A stretch of DNA of 25,045 nt from an uncultured Oscillospiraceae bacterium (GTDB lineage: Bacteria; Bacillota; Clostridia; Oscillospirales; Oscillospiraceae). The DNA lies in NCBI GenBank assembly GCA_934623575.1, contig CAKTVL010000023.1, forward strand, positions 1-25,045, written 5' to 3'. The translations under genes were made by a program, and so were the position numbers. Position 1 is the stretch's first letter. Each line of letters begins with the position of its first letter. This document shows, piece by piece, positions 1 through 6,963 of the stretch. The notes under the pieces were generated by a model. That model did not search any database and was not told where the DNA came from. It saw nothing but the letters and a program-made list of their open reading frames with translations.

Positions 1-58
1 TTGAACCCCCGGCCTCTTGGTCCCGAACCAAGCGCGCTACCAGCTGCGCTACACCCCG
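1..58 (-). tRNA. tRNA-Pro (anticodon CGG), 3' end cut by window edge
   Basis: Read on the minus strand, the gene starts CGGGGTGTAGCGCAG, has a D-arm with CTGGTAGCGC, and a perfect 5-bp anticodon stem CTTGG/CCAAG around the loop TTCGGGA. The anticodon is therefore CGG, which reads the proline codon CCG. The variable loop and the first strand of the T-arm follow, then the window ends, so the T-loop end and acceptor 3' strand are missing. An exact consensus promoter lies just upstream. The partial opposite-strand frame across this tRNA is not a gene. Confidence 0.93.
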
Positions 59-69
59 TCAGCCCTCCT

Positions 70-98
70 ATTATATTGCCTAACCGTGCCGATGTCAA
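70..98 (-). promoter_or_regulatory. Sigma-A promoter of tRNA-Pro
   Basis: On the minus strand the -35 TTGACA (93-98) and the -10 TATAAT (70-75) are both exact consensus with a 17-bp spacer. The predicted start lies a few bases before the tRNA. The stretch between this promoter and the pfkB-type stop codon at 148 shows no convincing terminator hairpin, so read-through from the sugar cluster into the tRNA is possible. Confidence 0.85.
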
Positions 99-147
99 GT
101 AGTTTTTACCGGAACAGGGGCGGAACGGGGGCGGGATGGGGCGCAGG

Positions 148-1104
148 CTACAGCAGGGCCAGGACCTCCTGCGGGGAGGGCATGGCGGGGATGGCGCCGC
201 GGCGGGTGATGCAGCAGGCGGCCACGGCGTTGCCCCAGCGGGCGCAATCCGCCGCATCCGATACCGTAAGCGCAGTAGGCTGCTTATTCAACGCCAGCAT
301 ACGGTGGAGGAACCCGCCCCAGAAGCTGTCTCCGGCACCGGTGGTATCCACGGGGTCGGAAGGAAAAGCCGGGACTATCTGCATACCGTCCCGAACGACC
401 ACCAGCGCACCCTTCTCCCCCAGCGTGACGGCGGCGCAGGAGACGCCCTGGGCCAGCAGTCGGCGGGCGGCCTCCGCCGGCTCGGCGGCGTCGGTCAGCA
501 GTGCGGTCTCCTCGTCGGAGAGCTTGACCATGTCGGCCAGGGGCAGCAGCGTGCGCATCTGCGCGGCGGCAGTGGCCTCGTCCGGCCAGAGGGCGGCGCG
601 GTAGTTGGGGTCGTAGGAGATGATGGCACCGGCCTGTCTGGCGGCCCGGACCGCGGCCAGTGTGGCGCTGCGGGCGGGCTCGTCCGTCAGGGACAGGGAG
701 CCCACGTGGAGCACGCGGGTGCTGCGCAGCAGCGGCATGTCCAGCTCGTCGGGGCGCAGGCAGGTGTCGGCCCCGGGCTTGCGGGCAAAGGAGAAATGGC
801 GCTCTCCCCCACTGTCCAACGCCACAAACGCCAGTGTGGTGAACATGTCCGGCGCCAGCAGAAGGCCGGAGGTGTCGATGCCCGCAGCGGCGAGGGTGTC
901 CCGCAGGAAGCGGCCGTGCATATCGTCGCCCACCTTGCCGATAAAGGCGGTACGCTCCCCCAGCCGGGCGGCAGCGGCCAGCACATTGGCCGGAGCACCG
1001 CCGGGGTTGCGCTCGAAGAGCTGCATGCCGCTGTCGGACATGCCGCGATCCGTGAAGTCGATCAGCAGCTCGCCCAGGGCGACGATGTCGAAGGCGGCGC
1101 TCAT
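148..1104 (-). CDS. PfkB-family carbohydrate kinase (fructokinase-like)
   Basis: The 318-residue product fits the ribokinase/PfkB family, which phosphorylates sugars such as fructose with ATP in the cytoplasm. The N-terminal signature region GGAPANVLAAAARLG and the C-terminal signature DTTGAGDSFWGGF are present, with the catalytic-base Asp at about residue 259. The start at 1104 is chosen because it overlaps the upstream lyxose-isomerase stop as ATGA and has GGAGG seven bases before it; a longer frame starting at 1131 lacks this support. Translational coupling with the isomerase suggests that the isomerase product (a ketose such as D-xylulose, or D-fructose from mannose) may be its substrate. 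That pairing is inference; the exact sugar cannot be read from the sequence. Confidence 0.9.
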   Translation of the reverse strand: MSAAFDIVALGELLIDFTDRGMSDSGMQLFERNPGGAPANVLAAAARLGERTAFIGKVGDDMHGRFLRDTLAAAGIDTSGLLLAPDMFTTLAFVALDSGGERHFSFARKPGADTCLRPDELDMPLLRSTRVLHVGSLSLTDEPARSATLAAVRAARQAGAIISYDPNYRAALWPDEATAAAQMRTLLPLADMVKLSDEETALLTDAAEPAEAARRLLAQGVSCAAVTLGEKGALVVVRDGMQIVPAFPSDPVDTTGAGDSFWGGFLHRMLALNKQPTALTVSDAADCARWGNAVAACCITRRGAIPAMPSPQEVLALL

Positions 1105-1790
1105 GCGCGGGCCTCCGGATATTCGTTGCACAGCAGCCGGTAGGGCGGCTCATCCTCCTGGATGGCGGGGAAACGGCCCACCGGCGGCTCAAAGCGGTTG
1201 TCGGTGTTGTCGTCGTTGCACTGGCTGACCTCGCCGATGAGGACATCGCCGGTGCCCAGCTCCACCTCGAAGTCGTGGTACAGCCGGGGTTGGATGGAGA
1301 TGCTCATGCCGGGCGTCAGGCGCAGCTGGGTGCCGGCAGGCACGGTGCGTGTGACGCCGTCCAGGTGGACGGTGACGTCGCCGGTACGGTCGATAGACTC
1401 GTCGGGCAGGGAGTTATACACCCGGATCAGCAGCGTGCCGCCGCCGCGGTTGATGATGTCCTCCATCTTGTGCCAGTGGAAGTGGTTGGGGGAATACTGG
1501 CCCTCCTTCAGGAAGAGCAGCTTCTCGGCGTAGGTCTTGGCGTATTTGCCCGGCAGGGACAGGTTGCCGTTGCGCAGGGTGATCAGGGAAAAGCCCACCC
1601 TATTAAAATCACCCAGGCCGTAGTCGGTGATGTCCCAGCCCAGCATATTGTCGCGGATCTCGTCGTGGTCGTGCCCCTTGGTCTGCCAGTCCTCCGGGGT
1701 ATAATGGCAGAAGGGCGGCAGGGCAAAGCGGTATCTCTCCAGCATGGACTCCATGTCCCGCAGGGCGCGGTTGATCTCGGAACGTTTCAT
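1101..1790 (-). CDS. D-lyxose ketol-isomerase (cupin sugar isomerase)
   Basis: The 229-residue protein matches the D-lyxose isomerase family (EC 5.3.1.15), cupin-fold metal enzymes that interconvert D-lyxose and D-xylulose and often accept D-mannose. The metal-site segment NHFHWHKMEDIIN supplies the HxH and Glu ligands, and a later RLYHDFE supplies a further His, as expected for the cupin metal site. Length is normal for the family (about 225 residues). It starts after a GGGGAG ribosome binding site and ends inside the start codon of the kinase gene (4-base overlap). It follows the MgtC-like gene by 34 bp on the same strand and has no promoter of its own that I can see, so all three are probably one transcript. 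Confidence 0.9.
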   Translation of the reverse strand: MKRSEINRALRDMESMLERYRFALPPFCHYTPEDWQTKGHDHDEIRDNMLGWDITDYGLGDFNRVGFSLITLRNGNLSLPGKYAKTYAEKLLFLKEGQYSPNHFHWHKMEDIINRGGGTLLIRVYNSLPDESIDRTGDVTVHLDGVTRTVPAGTQLRLTPGMSISIQPRLYHDFEVELGTGDVLIGEVSQCNDDNTDNRFEPPVGRFPAIQEDEPPYRLLCNEYPEARA

Positions 1791-1824
1791 GTCGGTCTCC
1801 CCTTTTCTTCTTTTTCAGCCCGTG

Positions 1825-2532
1825 TCAGACGGACATCCGGCGGACGCCAGGGTTTTCCTTCATAAAGGTCATGGCCTCGTCATGGGTGATGGGCGGCTCC
1901 AGCTTGGCGGTGATCTCCATGCGGAGGTAGCCGTCCTCGCGGGTAAGGCTGCTGTCGGTGACCTGGCCGCGGTGCTGCTTCAGCAGGTCGTCAAAGCGCT
2001 GGTGCATGGCGTCGGTGTCCTCCATCTCCACCAGCAGCTCCTGGGTGGTGAGGGCGTCCGCGCCCACGGGGAAGCGGTGGAGGATCACCTGGATGGCCAC
2101 CAGAACGGCGGCCTCGCACAGGCCCAGCCAGTACATGCCCGCGCCCACAGCCATGCCGACAGCGGAGGTGCCCCACATGCCGGCGGCGGTGGTCAGACCG
2201 CGGATAGAGTTGCCGTTTTTGAAGATGACGCCGGCGCCCAGGAAGGATATGCCGCTGACCACCTGGGCGGCGATACGGGCCGGGTCGGCCCCCCGCAGGC
2301 CATCCACGGCCCCGCAGTCCATAAAGGCGTATTTGGAGACGATCATAAAGAGCGCGGAGGTGCAGGCGATGATGCAGTGGGTGCGGATGCCCGCCTCCTT
2401 CTGCCGCTTGCTGCGCTCCAGTCCCACCAGCGCACCCAGCGCTGCGGACAGCAGCAGGCGAAGCAGGAATTCCAGGTTATCGTATATGGTGAGTAACGCC
2501 TCGGGCACATAGGAGGTCAGGCCGGAAAGCAT
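1825..2532 (-). CDS. MgtC/SapB-family membrane protein
   Basis: The 235-residue protein has the MgtC/SapB layout: four to five hydrophobic helices in the first 140 residues, with the family segments SAALGALVGLER and GISFLGAGVIFKNG, followed by a soluble C-terminal domain of about 85 residues with an ACT-like pattern. MgtC proteins sit in the cytoplasmic membrane; in Salmonella MgtC affects Mg2+ adaptation and inhibits the F-ATP synthase, but the function of clostridial homologues is not settled. The gene starts after AAAGGGG and is driven by a clear promoter at 2587-2614. Downstream on the same strand are the sugar isomerase and kinase genes; the functional link is unknown. Confidence 0.9.
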   Translation of the reverse strand: MLSGLTSYVPEALLTIYDNLEFLLRLLLSAALGALVGLERSKRQKEAGIRTHCIIACTSALFMIVSKYAFMDCGAVDGLRGADPARIAAQVVSGISFLGAGVIFKNGNSIRGLTTAAGMWGTSAVGMAVGAGMYWLGLCEAAVLVAIQVILHRFPVGADALTTQELLVEMEDTDAMHQRFDDLLKQHRGQVTDSSLTREDGYLRMEITAKLEPPITHDEAMTFMKENPGVRRMSV

Positions 2533-2586
2533 AGCATATCCCCTTTCTGCGGCGATGCCGCGCGTAGTCCCTTGAAGTAGAAAAAT

Positions 2587-2614
2587 ATTATACCACGGCT
2601 TTTTTGAAATGCAA
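2587..2614 (-). promoter_or_regulatory. Promoter of the mgtC-lyxose isomerase-kinase cluster
   Basis: On the minus strand the -35 TTGCAT (2609-2614) and the -10 TATAAT (2587-2592) are separated by 16 bp; the -10 is preceded by TGG, an extended -10 element. Together with the divergent promoter at 2749-2777 this accounts for most of the 304-bp intergenic stretch 2533-2836. The remaining 2615-2748 is AT-rich and holds no gene that I can support. Confidence 0.7.
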
Positions 2615-2748
2615 GTTTTACGTTGATTTTATGCAGATTTCACTTTTTGTTTACGCTGGGTATGGTCAATTTAACCGAAAACGTTACCGCGTATTTGTAG
2701 CAAATGTAAAACTTCACGCCGTCAATTACCGGGAAAGCCTGTGAAATG

Positions 2749-2777
2749 TTGACAAAAGCCGGCGATATGACTATAAT
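2749..2777 (+). promoter_or_regulatory. Consensus sigma-A promoter of the ABC transporter operon
   Basis: TTGACA (2749-2754) and TATAAT (2772-2777) are exact consensus hexamers with a 17-bp spacer. The strong ribosome binding site AGGAGG at 2823-2828 follows, with the binding-protein ATG at 2837. Such a strong core promoter often requires a repressor to be regulated, but I could not identify a convincing operator. Confidence 0.85.
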
Positions 2778-2836
2778 ACGTCTATTCGAGGCGGCGATCT
2801 GTCTGCTTCGGATACACTTAAAAGGAGGAATAAGTA

Positions 2837-3982
2837 ATGAAGAAGTTTTTTGCACTTCTGCTGGCCTTGGTCATGGCGCTGAGCCTCGTCGCCTGCGGCG
2901 AGAAGAAGACCACCACCGATGATCAGCAGGGCGACGGCACTACATACCCCGAGTATTTCCAGGGTATGGACGAGCTGATCGCCGCGGCACAGGCCGAGGG
3001 TGAGCTGGTGGTCTACGGCTCCTGCGAGGAGGAGTATCTGGCGGCCGCCTGCCAGCACTTCGAGGAGCTGTTCGGCATCAAGACCACCTATCAGCGTCTG
3101 TCCACCGGTGAGGTGCAGGCCAAGATCGAGGAGGAGAACGGCAATCCCTCCGCTGACGTCTGGTTCGGCGGCACCACCGATCCGTACAACGTCTGCGCGG
3201 CTGAAGGTCTGCTGGAGCCCTATGCGGCTGTCAACGCCTCCCATCTGCTGAGCGACATGTACAAGGATGCTGACGGCAACTGGTACGGCATCTACAAGGG
3301 CATTCTGGGCTTCATGGTCAACACCGACGAGCTGACCCGCCTGGGGCAGGAAGCTCCCGCCGACTGGACCGACCTGCTGAAGGACGAGTACAAGGGCGAG
3401 ATCTGGCTGTCCAACTACAACACCGCCGGCACCGCCAAGCTGGTCATCAACACCATGATCCAGAAGTACGGCCACGACGAGGGCATCAAGTACCTGGTTG
3501 ACCTGGACAAGAACATCGAGGTCTATACCAAGTCCGGCTCCGGCCCCAGCAAGAACGTGGGCACCGGTGAGTGCATCGTCGGCATCGGCTTCCTGCATGA
3601 CGGCATCACCCAGATCGTGGACAACGGCTACACCAACGTGAGCCTGATCATCCCCTCCAGCGGCACCTCCTTCGAGGTCGGCGCTACCGCCATCTTCAAG
3701 GGCGCTGCCCACTCCAACGCCGCCAAGCTGTGGATCGAGTACGCTCTGTCCCCCGAGTGCGTGGAGCTGGCTGCCAAGAACGGCTCTTATCAGTTCCTGG
3801 TCATCGACAACGCCACCCAGCCCTCTCAGGCTGCTGAGTTCGGCCTGGATCCCAACAACGTCATGGACTATGACTTCGAGGACGCCAAGACCAACATCAC
3901 CTCCTATGTGGAGGAGGTCATGGCCGCTCTGGCTGACGCCGGCGCCAACACCGGTGACTCCAGCCGCTTCCAGACCGAGTGA
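2837..3982 (+). CDS. ABC transporter substrate-binding lipoprotein, Fe3+/sugar-phosphate (AfuA/FbpA) class
   Basis: The 381-residue product has a lipoprotein signal ending LSLVAC, with Cys20 as the likely lipidation site, so it is anchored on the outer face of the membrane. The mature part (from about residue 40) has the architecture of the COG1840-type binding proteins: LVVYGSCEEEY near the start, GNPSADVWFGGT, and GILGFMVNTDEL. This family includes iron (FbpA/FutA), phosphonate and sugar-phosphate (AfuA) binders. I do not see the adjacent Tyr-Tyr pair used by FbpA for iron. With a sugar-kinase-like gene in the same operon, a sugar-phosphate or other anionic organic ligand is a fair inference, but it is not proven. 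Confidence 0.88.
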   Translation: MKKFFALLLALVMALSLVACGEKKTTTDDQQGDGTTYPEYFQGMDELIAAAQAEGELVVYGSCEEEYLAAACQHFEELFGIKTTYQRLSTGEVQAKIEEENGNPSADVWFGGTTDPYNVCAAEGLLEPYAAVNASHLLSDMYKDADGNWYGIYKGILGFMVNTDELTRLGQEAPADWTDLLKDEYKGEIWLSNYNTAGTAKLVINTMIQKYGHDEGIKYLVDLDKNIEVYTKSGSGPSKNVGTGECIVGIGFLHDGITQIVDNGYTNVSLIIPSSGTSFEVGATAIFKGAAHSNAAKLWIEYALSPECVELAAKNGSYQFLVIDNATQPSQAAEFGLDPNNVMDYDFEDAKTNITSYVEEVMAALADAGANTGDSSRFQTE

Positions 3983-4025
3983 TCTGACCGCTCTATAAAA
4001 CGATCTCGTTTCCCAGCGACCTTTT

Positions 4026-4062
4026 CAGGGGCGGCGGCCGATGCCGCCGCCCCTGCTGTTTT
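4026..4062 (+). terminator. Hairpin with short T-run between binding-protein and permease genes
   Basis: A perfect 13-bp stem (4026-4038 paired with 4043-4055, loop CGAT) is followed by CTGTTTTC. The T-run is short, so it is more likely a leaky terminator or a 3' stabiliser that makes the binding protein more abundant than the membrane components, a common arrangement in ABC operons. No separate promoter is obvious before the permease. Confidence 0.7.
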
Positions 4063-4111
4063 CTATTCCATTCCACTTACCATTCCTTTCGGGATGAGAA
4101 AGGAGCTTTCT

Positions 4112-5824
4112 ATGGCAAGGACCCAAGGCGCGGCGCTGGACCGGAAAAAGCTGATGGCCGATCCCGTCATGGTGACCACCATCGTCGTGCTCATTACGTT
4201 TCTGACTTTGTTTATCCTCTACCCGCTGGCCATCCTGCTGGTGGATAGTTTCGTGGGTGACGGCACCTTCGGCATCTCCATCTTCAAGCGCATCTTCGCC
4301 ATGCCCACCTTCACCACCGCCATCACCAACACGCTGAAGGTAGGCTTCCTGGTGGGCATTCTGTCCGCCCTGATCGGCCTGCTGTTCGCCTATGTGGAGG
4401 TATATGTCCGCATGGGCAAATTCGTGGGCGGCCTGTTCAAGGTCGTGTCCATGCTGCCGGTGGTGTCTCCCCCCTTCGTGCTGAGCCTATCCATGATCAT
4501 GCTGTTCGGCAAGGCGGGCATCATCACCCGATTTTTGCTGGGTATTTACGACAACAGCGTGTACGGCTTCTGGGGCATCGTCATCGTGCAGACGCTGACG
4601 TTCTTCCCGGTGTGCTACATGATGCTCAAGGGCCTGCTGAAGAACATCGACCCGTCGCTGGAGGAGGCGGCCCGGGACATGGGCGCCAGCCGCTGGAGGG
4701 TGTTCACCAGCGTGACGCTGCCGCTGCTGCTGCCGGGCCTGGGCAACGCCTTTTTGGTGACGTTCATCGAGTCCATCGCTGACTTCGCCAACCCCATGAT
4801 CATCGGCGGCTCCTACGACACCCTGGCCACCACCATCTACCTGCAGATCACCGGCTCCTACGACAAGCCGGGCGCGGCGGCCATGGCCGTGGTGCTGCTG
4901 TGCATCACGCTGGCCATGTTCGTGGTGCAGAAGTACTATCTGGAGCGCAAGACGGCGGCCACCCTCACCGGCAAGGCATCCCGCGCGCGGATGCTCATCG
5001 AGGACAGGAGCGTCAAGACGCCGCTGACCATCCTCTGCGGCCTGGCCGCCGGCTTCGTCATCCTCATGTATATCTGCGTGCCCATCGGCGCGTTCTTCCC
5101 CACCTGGGGCTTCAAGTTCTTCCCGCTGACCACCAAGTGGTTCGAGCTGGTGTTCACCCGCTACCATGGCTTCCAGGCCTTCCGGGATTCCTTCGTGCTG
5201 AGCCTGATCTCCGCGCCCATCACGGCGCTGCTGAGCATGATCATCTCGTATCTGGTGGTCAAGCGCAACTTCAAGAGCAAGGGCTTTATCGAGGCGGTGT
5301 CCATGCTGGCCATGGCGGTGCCCGGCACGGTGCTGGGCGTGGGCTATATCCGGGGCTTCTCCGGCGGCATCTTCCACACCAGCTTTATGCAGGGGCTGTA
5401 CGGCACGGGGCTGATCCTGATCATCGTATTCGTGGTGCGCTCGCTGCCCACCGGCACGCGAAGCGGCATCTCCGCCCTGCGGCAGATCGATAAGTCCATC
5501 GAGGAGTCGGCCTACGACATGGGCGCAGACAGCTTCAAGGTATTTATGACGGTGACGCTGCCGCTGATCAAGGATTCGTTCCTCAGCGGCCTGGTGACGG
5601 CCTTTGTCCGCAGCATCACGGCCATTTCCGCCATCATCCTGCTGGTAACGCCGCAGTTCCTGCTGATCACCGTGCAGATCAACGAGTTCGCCGAGAAGGG
5701 CTCGTACAGCCTGGCCTGTGCCTTCGCCACCATTCTGATCGTCATCACCTACGGCGCGGTGCTGCTGATGAACCTGTTCATGAAGCACTTCGGCACCAGC
5801 AGAAAGCGCAAAGAGGAGGAATAA
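4112..5824 (+). CDS. Fused double-domain ABC permease (FbpB/AfuB class)
   Basis: The 570-residue membrane protein contains two tandem binding-protein-dependent permease domains, about twelve hydrophobic helices in all. Each half carries an EAA-type coupling loop: EEAARDMGASRWRVF in the first half and EESAYDMGADSFKVF in the second, which contact the ATPase. The fused arrangement is typical of the iron/sugar-phosphate FbpB/AfuB class. I place the start at 4112 because AAGGAG lies six bases before it; the in-frame ATG at 4094 has no such site. The stop overlaps the ribosome binding site of the ATPase gene four bases on, so the two are translated together. Confidence 0.92.
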   Translation: MARTQGAALDRKKLMADPVMVTTIVVLITFLTLFILYPLAILLVDSFVGDGTFGISIFKRIFAMPTFTTAITNTLKVGFLVGILSALIGLLFAYVEVYVRMGKFVGGLFKVVSMLPVVSPPFVLSLSMIMLFGKAGIITRFLLGIYDNSVYGFWGIVIVQTLTFFPVCYMMLKGLLKNIDPSLEEAARDMGASRWRVFTSVTLPLLLPGLGNAFLVTFIESIADFANPMIIGGSYDTLATTIYLQITGSYDKPGAAAMAVVLLCITLAMFVVQKYYLERKTAATLTGKASRARMLIEDRSVKTPLTILCGLAAGFVILMYICVPIGAFFPTWGFKFFPLTTKWFELVFTRYHGFQAFRDSFVLSLISAPITALLSMIISYLVVKRNFKSKGFIEAVSMLAMAVPGTVLGVGYIRGFSGGIFHTSFMQGLYGTGLILIIVFVVRSLPTGTRSGISALRQIDKSIEESAYDMGADSFKVFMTVTLPLIKDSFLSGLVTAFVRSITAISAIILLVTPQFLLITVQINEFAEKGSYSLACAFATILIVITYGAVLLMNLFMKHFGTSRKRKEEE

Positions 5825-5827
5825 ACC

Positions 5828-6904
5828 ATGGAAAAAGTGAAGAAAGGCGTCCGCCTGGAGCATATCTCCAAAATTTATCAGGATCCTAAGACCGGCAAGG
5901 ATTTCTACGCCGTGAAGGATACCTCTCTGACCATCGAGCCGGGCAGCTTTGTGACACTGCTGGGGCCCTCCGGCTGCGGCAAGACCACCACGCTGCGGAT
6001 GATCGCGGGCTTTGAAAGCCCCGACGAGGGCGAGATCTATCTGGGCGACGAGGCCATCAACGCGCTGACGCCCAACAAGCGGGATACGGCCATGGTGTTC
6101 CAGAGCTACGCCCTGCTGCCCCACTACAACGTGTTCGACAACGTGGCCTACGGCCTGAAGCTGCGGAAGGTGCCCAAGGAGGAGATCCAGGAGCGGGTCA
6201 CCAAAATCCTGGAGCTGGTGGAGCTGAAGGGCATGGAGAGCCGCATGACCAACCAGCTGTCCGGCGGACAGCAGCAGCGCGTGGCCCTGGCCAGAGCGCT
6301 GGTCATCGAGCCGTCCGTGCTGCTGTTTGACGAGCCGCTTTCCAACCTGGACGCTAAGCTGCGCGTGTCCATGCGGACGGAGATCCGCCGCATCCAGCAG
6401 GAGGTGGGCATCACCGCTATCTACGTCACCCACGACCAGTCGGAGGCTATGGCCCTCAGCGACAATATCATCATCATGAAAAACGGCGTGGTGGAGCAGA
6501 TGGGCTCGCCGCAGGAGATCTACTATCACCCGGTGAACGAGTTCGTGGCGGACTTCATCGGCGAGGCCAACTTCCTGAAGGGCACCATGTCCGGGCACAA
6601 CGGCACCCACGCGCTGCTGAACATCGAGGGGCACGAGATACCCATCGCCGGGCGGGACGACCTGGAGGAGGACAAAGAGTACACCGTGGTGCTGCGGCCG
6701 GAGTCCGGCCATCTGGCCGACCAGGGCGGACTGCCCTGCAGGGTGGTGGTCAGCTGCTTCATGGGCAGCTACCAGAACTACCACGTGATGGTAGGCGGCA
6801 CGCTGGTGAAGCTGGCGGAGCACAACCCCAAGAACAAGCGCATCTATCAGGTGGGCGAGGAGTGCCGCCTGGTGTTCGACCCGGAAGAGGTCCACGTGCT
6901 GTAA
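5828..6904 (+). CDS. ABC transporter ATPase (FbpC/AfuC/PotA class)
   Basis: The 358-residue protein is a complete importer ATPase: Walker A GPSGCGKTT at residues 46-54, Q-loop in FQSYALLPHYNV, signature LSGGQQQR from residue 144, Walker B with D168-E169 in LLFDEPLSNLD, and the H-loop His at 202. A C-terminal TOBE-like domain of about 115 residues follows, as in PotA/FbpC proteins, and may sense substrate or regulators. The gene begins four bases after the permease stop with AGGAGG overlapping the permease end. It powers the transporter formed with the two genes before it. Confidence 0.95.
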   Translation: MEKVKKGVRLEHISKIYQDPKTGKDFYAVKDTSLTIEPGSFVTLLGPSGCGKTTTLRMIAGFESPDEGEIYLGDEAINALTPNKRDTAMVFQSYALLPHYNVFDNVAYGLKLRKVPKEEIQERVTKILELVELKGMESRMTNQLSGGQQQRVALARALVIEPSVLLFDEPLSNLDAKLRVSMRTEIRRIQQEVGITAIYVTHDQSEAMALSDNIIIMKNGVVEQMGSPQEIYYHPVNEFVADFIGEANFLKGTMSGHNGTHALLNIEGHEIPIAGRDDLEEDKEYTVVLRPESGHLADQGGLPCRVVVSCFMGSYQNYHVMVGGTLVKLAEHNPKNKRIYQVGEECRLVFDPEEVHVL

Positions 6905-6916
6905 ATACAACGAAGC

Positions 6917-6948
6917 AAAGGGAGTGCCGCGGCCGCGGCACTCCCTTT
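6917..6948. repeat. Perfect 32-bp palindrome between ATPase and kinase genes
   Basis: Positions 6917-6932 are the exact reverse complement of 6933-6948 (arms AAAGGGAGTGCCGCGG and its complement), with no spacer. It is followed directly by CAGGAGG, the ribosome binding site of the next gene. As RNA it would form a strong hairpin ending in CCCTTT. The short U-tract argues for a weak terminator or an mRNA stabiliser that sets kinase expression relative to the transporter; a protein-binding site is also possible. Confidence 0.8.
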
Positions 6949-6963
6949 CAGGAGGAAACAACT

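Noticed and set aside
2676..2689. A cre-like site (CGAAAACGTTACCG) upstream of the transporter promoter
   Set aside because: Only 11 of 14 positions fit the catabolite-repression consensus and both end bases and one inner base fail; it also lies about 60 bp upstream of the -35. Not enough to claim CcpA control.
4487..6961. An 824-codon open frame on the minus strand
   Set aside because: It lies antisense to the ABC permease and ATPase genes, is rich in His/Gln/Arg as GC-rich shadow frames are, and has no domain or start signal.
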